A stretch of 7,634 bases of DNA from an uncultured Clostridium sp. GTDB taxonomy: Bacteria > Bacillota > Clostridia > Clostridiales > Clostridiaceae. Position 1 is the first letter of the stretch. The number at the start of each line of letters is the position of its first letter. Under the pieces are notes generated by a model. The model had not been told where the DNA came from, made no database searches, and worked only from the letters and a program-made list of their open reading frames with translations. Location: the NCBI GenBank assembly GCA_946575275.1, contig CAMNZV010000074.1, positions 1-7,634 on the forward strand, in the 5' to 3' direction. The position numbers and the translations under genes were made by a program. Positions 1 through 7,215 of the stretch are shown piece after piece.

Positions 1-1
1 A

Positions 2-472
2 GTAGAAGAAAAGATAATTATGAAGGCTGAAATAGAAAGCAAAAGCCATAAGGAAAGAATTGTATCTACTGCAAAGCTTAAGGCAAGAAATGAAAAGCTA
101 AGTGCAAAACAAATTGTCTTAAATGAAGTCTTTAATGAGGCTATAGACACCCTTTGCAATATGGAGGCCCTACAATATAAAAAATACATTAAAGAAACAA
201 TTTTAAACCTTGATATAAGTGGAGAAGAGTTATTAATTGTTAATGAAAAAGTGAAATCTATTATAGACTCATCCTTTATAGAAGAAGTTAACAGAGAATT
301 AAATTCAAAGGGTATACATGGGAAAATTGTTTTGGCAGATGAAACAGGTACCTTTAAAGGAGGCTTCATTTTAGAAAAGGATGGAGTACAAATAAACAAT
401 ACCTTTGAAGCTATAGTAGAATCTTTAAGGGATGAATTGGAATTTCAGGTTTCTAAAGAGTTATTTAATTAA
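2..472 (+). CDS. atpE: V-type ATP synthase subunit E (peripheral stalk), 5'-partial
   Basis: Subunit E of the V/A-type ATPase forms, with G/H, the peripheral stalk that holds the A3B3 head against the membrane subunit. The frame is open to the left edge and 156 residues are visible. The family is usually near 190-200 residues, so about 40 N-terminal residues lie outside. The visible part begins in the long charged N-terminal helix, which contains the typical motif ERIVSTAKLKARNEKL. It continues into the globular alpha/beta C-terminal domain, with GKIVLADETGTFKGGFIL and a C-terminal ESLRDELEF. The ATG at 20 is in frame but lies inside the helix and has no convincing ribosome binding site, so it is not taken as the start. 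The stop overlaps the Shine-Dalgarno of the next gene. Identity rests on these motifs and on its place before subunit C. Confidence 0.9.
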   Translation, partial: VEEKIIMKAEIESKSHKERIVSTAKLKARNEKLSAKQIVLNEVFNEAIDTLCNMEALQYKKYIKETILNLDISGEELLIVNEKVKSIIDSSFIEEVNRELNSKGIHGKIVLADETGTFKGGFILEKDGVQINNTFEAIVESLRDELEFQVSKELFN

Positions 473-477
473 GGAGG
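471..477 (+). promoter_or_regulatory. Ribosome binding site of subunit C, overlapping the E stop codon
   Basis: AAGGAGG starts inside the TAA stop of subunit E and lies 6 nt before the ATG at 484. This is a near-perfect Shine-Dalgarno and suggests translational coupling of E and C. Confidence 0.85.
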
Positions 478-483
478 TAAATT

Positions 484-1470
484 ATGGATTCAATGGAATT
501 TGCTAAGGTTATACCAAGACTTAGAGTATTTGAAACAAGACTCCTTGATAAAGCTAAACTAGACAGAATGATAGATTCAAGTTCTGCAGAGGATGTTATA
601 AAAATACTAAAAGAAACTGAATATTCAAATATAATGACAAATGTAAAAAAAGCTGAAGATTATGAAAATATGTTAAGTCTAGAACTTGAAAGAGTATATA
701 AAGAACTTTATGACATGTGCGCTAATAAAAAGATTGTTGATATTATGAGCATTAAGTATGAATATCACAATATAAAGGTGCTTTTAAAAGGGAAATTCTT
801 AAATAAAGATTTTTCAGATATTTTAATTCCCATTGGAAGAATGGATATAGTTAAGTTTAAAAATATAATAATTGAGAACGACTATTCTGATTTAACCAAA
901 ATTATGAGACTTGGAATAGAAGAAACAATAACTAGGTTTAACTTAACTAAAGATTCTCAGTTAATTGATATGATTTTAGATATGTATATGTTTGAAGAGT
1001 TAAGGGAAATTGCACAGGAATTAAATGATAAATTTATTACTAAATACATTAAGGCACAAATTGATTTAACAAATATTAGAACATTACTTAGAGTTAAAAA
1101 TCAAAACAAAGAAAGAGATTTCTTGCAAAGAGCTTTAATTAAAGGTGGCATTATAGATATTGATACCCTAATATCATTATTTAATGATGCAGCATCTAAT
1201 ATTCCTGTAAAGCTAAGTCATACAGATTATTATGAAATATTAAAAAATAACACTACCTATGAAGGTGGAGTTCTTGAAAAATCAATGGACAATTACATAA
1301 TGAAATTAATGAAGGATGCTAAAATGATTCCCTTTGGAATGGAGCCAATTATAGCCTACATTTATGCAAAGGAAACAGAAATTAAAGTAATTAGAATTAT
1401 TATGGTTGGAAAACTTAACAATATAAATGCTGAAATTATAAGAGGAAGGCTGCGTGATGTTTATGTATAA
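484..1470 (+). CDS. atpC: V-type ATP synthase subunit C
   Basis: Subunit C (NtpC / yeast subunit d type) is the funnel-shaped adaptor that joins the D-F central shaft to the rotating membrane c/K-ring. The protein has 328 residues, a normal length for bacterial members. It is almost entirely helical and rich in charged residues, with no signal peptide or membrane segment. Family-like stretches include the N-terminal [18 protein letters not shown], the repeated helical-bundle pattern ([15 protein letters not shown], later [17 protein letters not shown]) and a C-terminal [19 protein letters not shown]. The start at 484 has a strong AAGGAGG at ideal spacing. The 3' end overlaps the start of subunit F. 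Sequence conservation in this family is modest, so identity is supported jointly by the C-terminal motif and the E-C-F-A-B-D order. Confidence 0.93.
   Translation: MDSMEFAKVIPRLRVFETRLLDKAKLDRMIDSSSAEDVIKILKETEYSNIMTNVKKAEDYENMLSLELERVYKELYDMCANKKIVDIMSIKYEYHNIKVLLKGKFLNKDFSDILIPIGRMDIVKFKNIIIENDYSDLTKIMRLGIEETITRFNLTKDSQLIDMILDMYMFEELREIAQELNDKFITKYIKAQIDLTNIRTLLRVKNQNKERDFLQRALIKGGIIDIDTLISLFNDAASNIPVKLSHTDYYEILKNNTTYEGGVLEKSMDNYIMKLMKDAKMIPFGMEPIIAYIYAKETEIKVIRIIMVGKLNNINAEIIRGRLRDVYV
1442..1449 (+). promoter_or_regulatory. Ribosome binding site that decides the subunit F start
   Basis: GAGGAAGG lies within the last codons of subunit C. It is 7 nt before the ATG at 1457, 4 nt before the GTG at 1454 and 13 nt before the ATG at 1463. 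Spacing favours 1457. Confidence 0.6.
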
Positions 1471-1774
1471 GAAAATAGGAGTAGTTGGAGACAAAGACTC
1501 GGTACTAGCTTTTAAGGCTCTTGGCATAGATGTTTTTCCAGTAATTGAACCAAATGAAGCAAGAAAAACAATAGATACCTTAGCAGTAAATGATTATGCA
1601 GTTATATTTGTTACAGAACAGGTTGCAAAAGATATTGAAGATACCATAGAAAGATATAATAAAATGACCATTCCAGCTGTAATATTAATTCCAAGCAATG
1701 AAGGAACCTTAAATATTGGAACAAAGAGAATTAGTGATAATGTAGAAAAAGCAGTAGGAGTAAATATTTTATAG
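1457..1774 (+). CDS. atpF: V-type ATP synthase subunit F
   Basis: Subunit F binds subunit D and forms the central rotor shaft with it. In Enterococcus hirae the equivalent gene is called ntpG. From ATG 1457 the protein has 105 residues, the usual size for the family. It shows the small alpha/beta fold: a beta strand with the turn [20 protein letters not shown], the central strand [14 protein letters not shown], the strand [12 protein letters not shown], then a C-terminal helix ending [14 protein letters not shown]. The coding region overlaps subunit C by 14 nt in another frame, so translation is probably coupled. An alternative start at ATG 1463 would begin [10 protein letters not shown], which is also plausible for this family. 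The GTG at 1454 is less likely. Confidence 0.93.
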   Translation: MFMYKKIGVVGDKDSVLAFKALGIDVFPVIEPNEARKTIDTLAVNDYAVIFVTEQVAKDIEDTIERYNKMTIPAVILIPSNEGTLNIGTKRISDNVEKAVGVNIL

Positions 1775-1777
1775 GAA

Positions 1778-1784
1778 AGAGGGG
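1778..1784 (+). promoter_or_regulatory. Ribosome binding site of subunit A (long spacing, GTG start)
   Basis: AGAGGGG lies 10 nt before the GTG start at 1795. Both the spacing and the start codon look weaker than those of subunits C and B. Confidence 0.5.
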
Positions 1785-1794
1785 TTTTTAAAAG

Positions 1795-3573
1795 GTGAAG
1801 ATTGGTAAAATAATAAAAGTATCTGGACCCTTAGTTGTAGCTATGGGAATGGAAGAGGCTAATATATATGACGTATGTAAAGTTGGAGAAAAAGGTTTAA
1901 TTGGAGAAATCATTGAAATGAGAAATGACAGGGCATCTATTCAGGTTTATGAAGAAACCTCAGGAATAGGGCCTGGAGATCCAGTTATAACAACAGGAGA
2001 ACCCTTAAGTGTAGAACTTGGACCTGGACTTATTGAATCTATGTTTGATGGAATTCAAAGACCACTTGATGCCTTTATGGAGGCTGCAAAATCACCATTT
2101 TTATCAAAGGGTATATCTGTACCTTCTTTAAATAGGGATAAAATATGGCATTTTGATGCAACCTTAAAAGAAGGAGATATGGTAAATGAGGGAGATATTA
2201 TTGGAACTGTAAAGGAAACTAGCGTTATAGTTCAAAAGATAATGGTACCTTTGGGTGTTTCTGGAAAAATAAAATCTATAAAATCTGGAGATTATAAAAT
2301 TACAGAAACAGTTGCAATTATAGAAAATCAAGAGGGAACAAAAGAAGTTACCCTAATGCAAAAATGGCCAGTTAGAAAGGGAAGACCTTACAAATCAAAA
2401 TTAAATCCAAAGGCACCAATGATAACAGGTCAAAGAGTTATAGATACATTTTTCCCAGTAGCTAAAGGTGGAGCAGCAGCAGTACCTGGTCCTTTTGGAG
2501 CTGGTAAAACAGTTGTTCAACATCAAATAGCAAAATGGGGAGATGCAGAGGTTGTTGTCTATGTTGGATGTGGAGAACGTGGAAATGAAATGACAGACGT
2601 TTTAAATGAATTTCCAGAGCTTATAGACCCAAATACTGGTGAATCCTTAATGAAGAAAACCGTTCTTATTGCAAATACATCAAATATGCCAGTTGCAGCA
2701 AGAGAAGCATCTATATACACAGGAATTACCATTGCAGAATATTTTAGAGATATGGGATATGCTGTATCTATAATGGCAGATTCAACTTCAAGATGGGCAG
2801 AGGCACTTCGTGAAATGTCAGGTAGACTTGAAGAAATGCCAGGGGATGAAGGATATCCAGCATATTTAGGTTCAAGACTTGCAGATTATTATGAAAGAGC
2901 AGGTAAGGTTGTATGCCTTGGAAATGACAATAGAGAAGGGGCTATAACTGCAATTGGAGCTGTTTCACCTCCAGGGGGAGATATATCAGAGCCAGTTTCA
3001 CAATCTACTTTAAGAATAGTTAAAGTGTTTTGGGGACTTGATGCAGATTTAGCTTATCAAAGACACTTCCCAGCTATAAATTGGCTAAATTCCTATTCTT
3101 TATATGAAGATAGTGTAGATAGCTGGATGGATGAAAATATTGCAAAAGATTGGTCAAAACTAAGACTTGAGGCAATGACTATACTTCAAGAGGAAGCTTC
3201 TCTTCAAGAAATAGTAAGACTTGTAGGTATAGATGCCTTATCTGAAAAGGATAGATTAAAACTAGAGGTTGCAAAATCAATTAGAGAGGATTACCTTCAA
3301 CAAAATGGTTTCCACGAAATTGATACATATACTTCTTTAAGCAAACAATATAAAATGTTAAAGCTTATATTAGAGTTTAATTATGAGGCAAAGGAAGCAC
3401 TTGATAAGGGTGTATATTTAGATAAAATTCTTGGACTTTTAGAAATAAGAGATAGAATTGCAAGAAGTAAATATATTAGTGAAAAAGAATTAGATAAAAT
3501 AGATGTAATTAGTACTGATTTAAAATCAGAAATGGAAAATCTTATAAAGGAAGGAGGAATAATTAATGCTTAA
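1795..3573 (+). CDS. atpA: V-type ATP synthase catalytic subunit A
   Basis: Catalytic subunit of the A3B3 head; it hydrolyses or makes ATP at the A/B interfaces. The protein has 592 residues, a normal length. The N-terminal beta-barrel begins [16 protein letters not shown]. An A-subunit-specific insertion of about 75 residues (roughly 113-190) ends before [12 protein letters not shown] and distinguishes it from F-type beta subunits. The P-loop is GPFGAGKT (232-239), with catalytic K238 and T239. The general-base glutamate is E261 in GERGNE. The Walker B-type aspartate is D329 in IMADSTSRW. Further conserved blocks are [20 protein letters not shown] and [17 protein letters not shown]. All nucleotide-site residues I can recognise are intact. 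The GTG at 1795 is chosen because MKIGKI is the expected N-terminus. The 3' end overlaps subunit B by 8 nt. Confidence 0.99.
   Translation: MKIGKIIKVSGPLVVAMGMEEANIYDVCKVGEKGLIGEIIEMRNDRASIQVYEETSGIGPGDPVITTGEPLSVELGPGLIESMFDGIQRPLDAFMEAAKSPFLSKGISVPSLNRDKIWHFDATLKEGDMVNEGDIIGTVKETSVIVQKIMVPLGVSGKIKSIKSGDYKITETVAIIENQEGTKEVTLMQKWPVRKGRPYKSKLNPKAPMITGQRVIDTFFPVAKGGAAAVPGPFGAGKTVVQHQIAKWGDAEVVVYVGCGERGNEMTDVLNEFPELIDPNTGESLMKKTVLIANTSNMPVAAREASIYTGITIAEYFRDMGYAVSIMADSTSRWAEALREMSGRLEEMPGDEGYPAYLGSRLADYYERAGKVVCLGNDNREGAITAIGAVSPPGGDISEPVSQSTLRIVKVFWGLDADLAYQRHFPAINWLNSYSLYEDSVDSWMDENIAKDWSKLRLEAMTILQEEASLQEIVRLVGIDALSEKDRLKLEVAKSIREDYLQQNGFHEIDTYTSLSKQYKMLKLILEFNYEAKEALDKGVYLDKILGLLEIRDRIARSKYISEKELDKIDVISTDLKSEMENLIKEGGIINA
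3551..3557 (+). promoter_or_regulatory. Ribosome binding site of subunit B inside the A gene
   Basis: AAGGAGG lies in the last codons of subunit A, 8 nt before the ATG at 3566. The A stop codon follows the B start, which is a classic coupled overlap. Confidence 0.8.
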
Positions 3574-4945
3574 GGAATATAAAACTGTTACAGAGGTTGT
3601 TGGACCTTTAATGATGGTAGATGGCGTTGAAGGTGTAAAATATGATGAGCTTGTTGAAATAGAACTTCAAACTGGAGAAAAAAGAAGGGGAAAGGTTCTT
3701 GAAATAAATGGTTCAAAGGCTATGGTTCAAATATTTGAAGGTTCAAGTGGAATAAATCTTAAAAATACTAAAGCAAGATTTTTAGGGAAACCCCTTGAAA
3801 TTGGTGTATCCTTAGATATGCTAGGTAGAGTATTTGATGGAATGGGAAGACCTATAGATAATGGACCTAAAATAATTCCAGAAGAAAGACGTGACATTAA
3901 TGGTGAAGCAATAAATCCTATGGCAAGAGATTATCCTTCAGAGTTTATACAAACAGGGATATCTGCAATTGATGGACTTAACACCCTAGTTAGAGGACAA
4001 AAGCTTCCAGTGTTTTCAGCATCAGGACTTCCTCATGCACAATTAGCAGCTCAAATTGCAAGGCAGGCAAAGGTATTAAATAGTGAGTCAAAATTTGCTA
4101 TAGTTTTTGCAGCAATTGGTATAACCTTTGAAGAGGCACAATTCTTCGTAGATGAATTTAAAAGTACAGGAGCTATAGATAGATCTGTGTTATTTATGAA
4201 TTTAGCCTCAGATCCAGCTATTGAAAGAATAGCAACTCCAAGAATGGCACTTACAACAGCAGAATATTTAGCCTATGAAAAGGGAATGCAAGTACTTGTT
4301 ATTTTAACAGATATAACAAACTATGCAGAGGCACTAAGAGAAATATCAGCAGCTAGAAAGGAAGTTCCAGGTAGACGTGGATATCCAGGATATTTATATA
4401 CTGACCTTTCAACTCTTTATGAAAGAGCAGGTAGACTTAAAGGAAAGGATGGTTCAATTACCCAAATTCCAATACTAACTATGCCAGAAGAAGATAAAAC
4501 TCACCCAATTCCAGATTTAACTGGATATATTACAGAGGGACAAATAATTCTTTCAAGAGAATTGTTTAAAAAGGGTATAAACCCTCCAATAGATGTATTA
4601 CCTTCACTTTCAAGACTTAAAGATAAGGGTATTGGAAAAGGAAAGACAAGAGAAGATCATGCAGATACTATGAATCAATTATTTTCAGCATATGCTCAAG
4701 GTAAAAAAGCTAAGGAATTATCAGCAATTTTAGGAGAATCAGCCCTATCTGATACTGATAAAAAGCTTGCAAAATTTGCAGAAGCCTTTGAAATTGAATA
4801 TGTTTCCCAAGGATTTAATACAAATAGAGATATAGAAGAAACATTAGATCTTGGATGGAAACTATTAAAGATGCTTCCAAAAACAGAGCTTAAGAGAATT
4901 AGGGATGAATATCTTGAGAAATACATGCCAAGAGAGGATGATTAG
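3566..4945 (+). CDS. atpB: V-type ATP synthase non-catalytic subunit B
   Basis: The non-catalytic partner of A in the hexameric head. The protein has 459 residues, typical for the family. The N-terminal barrel begins [17 protein letters not shown]. The position equivalent to the P-loop reads [11 protein letters not shown] (from S151; GLPH at 154-157). It lacks the GKT lysine, the normal state for B subunits, which complete but do not catalyse the A site. The arginine finger expected in trans is R350 in [16 protein letters not shown]. The number agrees with the arginine finger of the E. hirae B subunit as I recall it. Other conserved blocks are [19 protein letters not shown] (from 268) and [20 protein letters not shown]. 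The start is set by the AAGGAGG inside the A gene. Subunit D follows after 3 nt. Confidence 0.99.
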   Translation: MLKEYKTVTEVVGPLMMVDGVEGVKYDELVEIELQTGEKRRGKVLEINGSKAMVQIFEGSSGINLKNTKARFLGKPLEIGVSLDMLGRVFDGMGRPIDNGPKIIPEERRDINGEAINPMARDYPSEFIQTGISAIDGLNTLVRGQKLPVFSASGLPHAQLAAQIARQAKVLNSESKFAIVFAAIGITFEEAQFFVDEFKSTGAIDRSVLFMNLASDPAIERIATPRMALTTAEYLAYEKGMQVLVILTDITNYAEALREISAARKEVPGRRGYPGYLYTDLSTLYERAGRLKGKDGSITQIPILTMPEEDKTHPIPDLTGYITEGQIILSRELFKKGINPPIDVLPSLSRLKDKGIGKGKTREDHADTMNQLFSAYAQGKKAKELSAILGESALSDTDKKLAKFAEAFEIEYVSQGFNTNRDIEETLDLGWKLLKMLPKTELKRIRDEYLEKYMPREDD

Positions 4946-4948
4946 GTT

Positions 4949-5599
4949 ATGGCAAAACTTAATGTCAATCCTACCAGAATGGAGCTAACTAAGCTTAAAA
5001 AAAGGCTACAAACTTCAACTAGAAGTCATAAGCTTTTAAAGGATAAGCAAGATGAATTAATGAGGCAATTTATTAATCTTGTAAAGTATAACAATAAAAT
5101 TAGAAAAGAAGTTGAAATAAATCTAGAGGGTTCACTTAAAGACTTTGTAATGGCAAGGGCATGTATGAGTTCTGAATTTTTAGAAGAGGCTATATCCTAT
5201 CCTAAAGAAAAAATAACTGTGGATATAGGTGAGAAAAACATAATGAGTGTTAATGTACCTGTTATGAATTTTAAAAGAGAACTTGAGGATGATGAGGGAA
5301 GTATATATCCTTATGGATTTTTTAGCACATCCTCAGAGCTTGATGAATCTATTTTAAAGCTGTATACAATACTGCCAAAGTTACTTGAACTTGCGGAGGT
5401 GGAAAAGTCCTGTCAGCTAATGGCAGATGAAATTGAAAAAACTCGTAGAAGAGTAAATGCTTTAGAGTATATGACAATTCCACAACTTGAAGAAACAATT
5501 AAGTACATACGTATGAAACTTGATGAAAATGAACGTTCTGCAACTACAAGACTTATGAAAGTTAAAAGTATGATAGAAAATAGAGAAGCAACTTCTTAA
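4949..5599 (+). CDS. atpD: V-type ATP synthase subunit D (central rotor shaft)
   Basis: Subunit D is the long coiled-coil axle inside the A3B3 head. It pairs with F and transmits rotation to C and the membrane ring. The protein has 216 residues, within the family range. The N-terminal helix has the hallmark [17 protein letters not shown] and the C-terminal helix has [19 protein letters not shown], the two helices that form the antiparallel coiled coil. A less conserved middle part (about 60-140) forms the short globular section. The ATG lies 3 nt behind the B stop. The only Shine-Dalgarno-like sequence is AGAGAGG (4931-4937), 11 nt upstream, so initiation probably depends on coupling to B translation. 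This is the last gene of the operon and a terminator follows directly. Confidence 0.97.
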   Translation: MAKLNVNPTRMELTKLKKRLQTSTRSHKLLKDKQDELMRQFINLVKYNNKIRKEVEINLEGSLKDFVMARACMSSEFLEEAISYPKEKITVDIGEKNIMSVNVPVMNFKRELEDDEGSIYPYGFFSTSSELDESILKLYTILPKLLELAEVEKSCQLMADEIEKTRRRVNALEYMTIPQLEETIKYIRMKLDENERSATTRLMKVKSMIENREATS

Positions 5600-5602
5600 T
5601 AT

Positions 5603-5652
5603 AAGAATGGTGACTTTGTTTATGATAAACAAAGTCACCATTCTTTTATTTC
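5603..5652 (+). terminator. Rho-independent terminator of the V-ATPase operon
   Basis: A perfect 20-bp inverted repeat (arms 5603-5622 and 5626-5645) has a 3-nt loop TGA. The 3' arm ends in TTCTT and continues into TTATTTC, giving a U-rich tail. It begins 3 nt after the subunit D stop, so it marks the end of the operon. Confidence 0.92.
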
Positions 5653-5663
5653 TAATTAAAATA

Positions 5664-5672
5664 TGTTATAAT
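5664..5672 (+). promoter_or_regulatory. Extended -10 promoter of yebC
   Basis: TGTTATAAT is a consensus TATAAT with an upstream TG, the extended -10 form of a vegetative sigma-A type promoter. No good -35 is visible: the 17-nt position falls on a T-rich stretch at 5644-5649, the tail of the preceding terminator. Transcription would start near 5679, giving a leader of about 30 nt. Confidence 0.7.
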
Positions 5673-5699
5673 CAAAAACGTATTTAAGAAATAAAGATT

Positions 5700-5704
5700 G
5701 GAGG
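5700..5704 (+). promoter_or_regulatory. Ribosome binding site of yebC
   Basis: GGAGG lies 7 nt before the ATG at 5712. It fixes the start that gives the conserved [11 protein letters not shown]-terminus. Confidence 0.8.
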
Positions 5705-5711
5705 AATATAC

Positions 5712-6431
5712 ATGTCAGGACACTCAAAGTGGCATAACATTCAAGCAAAAAAAGGAAAAGCAGATGCAAAAAGAGGGAAGGTATTCACTAAAATAGGAAA
5801 AGAATTAGCTATGGCTATAAAAAATGGTGGGCCTAATCCCGATATTAATGCAAGGCTTAGAGATGTAATTGATAAAGCTAAGGCTGCAAATATGCCAAAT
5901 GATAATATTACAAGGGCTATAAAGAAAGCAGAGGGAGACCTTGATTCAGTTAATTATGAAACAATAATATATGAAGGTTATGGACCTAGTGGAGTGGCTG
6001 TAATTGTTGAAACTCTAACAGATAATAAAAATAGATCAGCTGGAAATGTAAGAAGTGCATTTACAAAGGGTGGAGGAAACATGGGTAACTCAGGCTGTGT
6101 TTCATTTATGTTCCAAGAAAAAGGTGAAATTGTTATTGAAAGAGGAACCTTAGATGAAGATGAAATAATGATGATGGCACTAGATTCAGGAGCAGAAGAC
6201 TTTGCATCAGAAGAAGAAGTATTCATAATTACAACAACACCAGAAGATTTTTTAGCTGTTAAAGAAGCATTAGAGGGTAATGAGCTTGAACTTTTAGAAG
6301 CAGAAATTAAAAAGATACCAGATACCTATACTACTCTTAATGAAGATGATGCTAAGAAATTTCAAAAAATGATAGACTTATTAGATGTAGATGATGATGT
6401 AACAGATTATTATCACAACGCAGAATTTTAA
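5712..6431 (+). CDS. yebC: YebC/PmpR family protein (TACO1-like)
   Basis: A conserved cytoplasmic protein of 239 residues, the normal full length. It starts with the signature [20 protein letters not shown] and has the family blocks [16 protein letters not shown] (about 25-40), [19 protein letters not shown] (57-75), [20 protein letters not shown] and [15 protein letters not shown], then acidic alpha/beta domains to the end. Family members have been described as DNA-binding regulators (PmpR type). More recently they have been described as ribosome-associated translation factors, related to mitochondrial TACO1; the role here cannot be decided from sequence. In many bacteria yebC lies near ruvC, but here it stands alone between two terminators, downstream of the ATPase operon and with its own promoter. 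The C-terminus is strongly acidic (DVDDDVTD), which I regard as normal for the family. Confidence 0.97.
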   Translation: MSGHSKWHNIQAKKGKADAKRGKVFTKIGKELAMAIKNGGPNPDINARLRDVIDKAKAANMPNDNITRAIKKAEGDLDSVNYETIIYEGYGPSGVAVIVETLTDNKNRSAGNVRSAFTKGGGNMGNSGCVSFMFQEKGEIVIERGTLDEDEIMMMALDSGAEDFASEEEVFIITTTPEDFLAVKEALEGNELELLEAEIKKIPDTYTTLNEDDAKKFQKMIDLLDVDDDVTDYYHNAEF

Positions 6432-6474
6432 AATAGTTAAAGGCATATTCTTATGAATATGCCTTTAACTATTT
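6431..6474. terminator. Bidirectional terminator between yebC and the membrane protein gene
   Basis: A perfect 20-bp inverted repeat (arms 6431-6450 and 6455-6474) has a 4-nt loop TTAT. It lies between convergent genes: its first base is the last base of the yebC stop and its last base is the last base of the opposite gene's TGA. The outer stem is A/T-rich, so each strand reads out through CTATTT. The minus strand continues with TAAAATT. There is no long U-tract beyond the stem on the + strand. A bidirectional role is inferred from the symmetry and position. Confidence 0.82.
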
Positions 6475-7100
6475 CACCAATACTTTTCTAAAAGGTTATC
6501 TACCTTTGGCATGAAATATTGAATTATTGGACCTTGGCATAAGGCTGATATTATAGTTCCAATGCCAATTGTAACACCAATGCTTCCACTGCCATAAAGC
6601 ATAAAGCCTAAAATTAAACAAGATATGTCAAAGGTCATTCTAACCCACTTATATTGCGTTTTAAACTTATCAGTTAATACTAATAATAATAGGTCATTTG
6701 GTGCCATTCCAAGTTTTGTGGCATTTTGAATGGAAAATCCAATTGCTATTATAATACAACTAACAAATAATAAAGGAATCTTTATTATAATACTAAAATT
6801 TGATAAACTTAAAGGAAATAATAAAAAAGTCATTAAATTAATAAATGGTCCAGCTATTAATAAGGCTATAAAAGTACCAATTTTAATTGATTTATATGAC
6901 AAAATAATTATAATTAAGAAAAATATAACACTAATAATTTGATTAGCTGTACCTGTTGAAATTCCAATGATTTTTGAGATACTAATTGTAAAAGCAGTAA
7001 AAGGATCAGAACCAATGCTAGTTTGGATAAAAATTGATACACCTATTTGTATTATCCAAACACCCATAATAAATAAAAGTATTTTTTTAAAATTGCCCAT
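6474..7100 (-). CDS. YczE-like (COG2364-type) integral membrane protein
   Basis: A polytopic membrane protein of 208 residues and unknown function. It resembles the YczE/YyaS group, which is distantly related to YitT-type proteins. Hydrophobic segments are near residues 5-26, 52-69, 74-96, 103-125, 156-170 and 175-196, about six in all. The loop motif IGSDPFTAF (29-37) after the first helix matches the G-x-x-P pattern of this family. It recurs as LGMAPNDLLLL (130-140), and GTFIALLIAGPFINLM (75-90) recurs as GTIISALCQGPIIQYF (181-196), which points to an internal duplication. The start at 7100 is chosen because GAGGTGG lies just upstream and it gives a normal N-terminus, MGNFKKILLF. The frame is open to an ATG at 7190, but that extension has no ribosome binding site and covers the promoter region. 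The gene is convergent with yebC and divergent from the hydrolase gene. Its substrate, if it is a transporter, is unknown. Confidence 0.85.
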   Translation of the reverse strand: MGNFKKILLFIMGVWIIQIGVSIFIQTSIGSDPFTAFTISISKIIGISTGTANQIISVIFFLIIIILSYKSIKIGTFIALLIAGPFINLMTFLLFPLSLSNFSIIIKIPLLFVSCIIIAIGFSIQNATKLGMAPNDLLLLVLTDKFKTQYKWVRMTFDISCLILGFMLYGSGSIGVTIGIGTIISALCQGPIIQYFMPKVDNLLEKYW

Positions 7101-7103
7101 TAT

Positions 7104-7110
7104 CCACCTC
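7104..7110 (-). promoter_or_regulatory. Ribosome binding site that decides the membrane protein start
   Basis: Read on the minus strand, GAGGTGG lies 3 nt before the ATG at 7100. Its GAGG core is 6 nt away and complements the 16S rRNA tail. This supports 7100 over the longer upstream frame. Confidence 0.75.
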
Positions 7111-7118
7111 TCATAAAT

Positions 7119-7148
7119 AATATAATGTAGTTGTAGAAATATAATCAA
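7119..7148 (-). promoter_or_regulatory. Putative promoter of the membrane protein gene
   Basis: On the minus strand, TTGATT (7148-7143) and TATATT (7124-7119) are separated by 18 nt, with four and five of six matches to TTGACA and TATAAT. The expected start point near 7112 would leave only a very short leader in front of the ribosome binding site, so the exact site is uncertain. Confidence 0.45.
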
Positions 7149-7165
7149 CAAAAGTATATTTGATT
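7143..7165. repeat. Small inverted repeat in the divergent promoter region
   Basis: AATCAA (7143-7148) and TTGATT (7160-7165) are inverted copies separated by 11 nt, with half-site centres 17 nt apart. The left arm coincides with the putative -35 of the minus-strand gene. It could be an operator, but 6-bp arms in AT-rich DNA can arise by chance. Confidence 0.3.
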
Positions 7166-7189
7166 TAAGCAAAATTTGCAATGGAAGCA

Positions 7190-7200
7190 TATAATATAAT
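7190..7200 (+). promoter_or_regulatory. Putative -10 region of the hydrolase gene (two overlapping TATAAT)
   Basis: Two consensus TATAAT hexamers share a base (7190-7195 and 7195-7200), upstream of the gene at 7216. No matching -35 is visible at 16-18 nt. A start point near 7203-7208 would fall inside the ribosome binding site. The match may therefore be partly a result of AT-rich composition. Confidence 0.4.
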
Positions 7201-7201
7201 T

Positions 7202-7210
7202 GGGGGTGAT
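7202..7210 (+). promoter_or_regulatory. Ribosome binding site of the C26 hydrolase gene
   Basis: GGGGGTGAT complements the 16S rRNA 3' end over its GGTGAT part. It lies before the ATG at 7216 with 5 nt after its last base, or 7 nt after the GGGGGTG core. Confidence 0.8.
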
Positions 7211-7215
7211 TTTTT

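Noticed and set aside
1306..1527. Open frame on the minus strand across the C/F junction
   Set aside because: It lies antisense to two confidently identified overlapping genes, has no recognisable protein features and no start signals.
4016..4036. Loss of the P-loop lysine in subunit B read as a damaging mutation
   Set aside because: The SASGLPH-type sequence is normal for V/A-type B subunits, which are non-catalytic. The arginine finger R350 is intact.
4696..4926. Open frame on the minus strand within subunit B
   Set aside because: It is an antisense shadow of the B coding region with low-complexity serine/phenylalanine-rich translation.
1795..4945. F-type ATPase alpha/beta genes instead of V-type A/B
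   Set aside because: The first protein has the A-specific insertion near residues 113-190, the second has the GLPH site, and the flanking C, D, E and F subunits are all V/A-type.
1..5599. Assigning sodium or proton specificity to the ATPase
   Set aside because: The ion is determined by the membrane K/c and I/a subunits, which are not in this window.
5978..6226. Open frame on the minus strand within yebC
   Set aside because: It is an antisense shadow. Its serine-rich translation comes from reversed acidic codons of yebC.
6730..6942. Open frame on the + strand opposite the membrane protein
   Set aside because: Its translation is an Ile/Lys-rich antisense copy of hydrophobic codons, and it has no ribosome binding site.
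7101..7190. N-terminal extension of 30 residues on the minus-strand membrane protein, starting at 7190
   Set aside because: It has no ribosome binding site, runs through the putative promoter, and a good GAGGTGG sits just before the internal ATG at 7100, which gives a normal family N-terminus.
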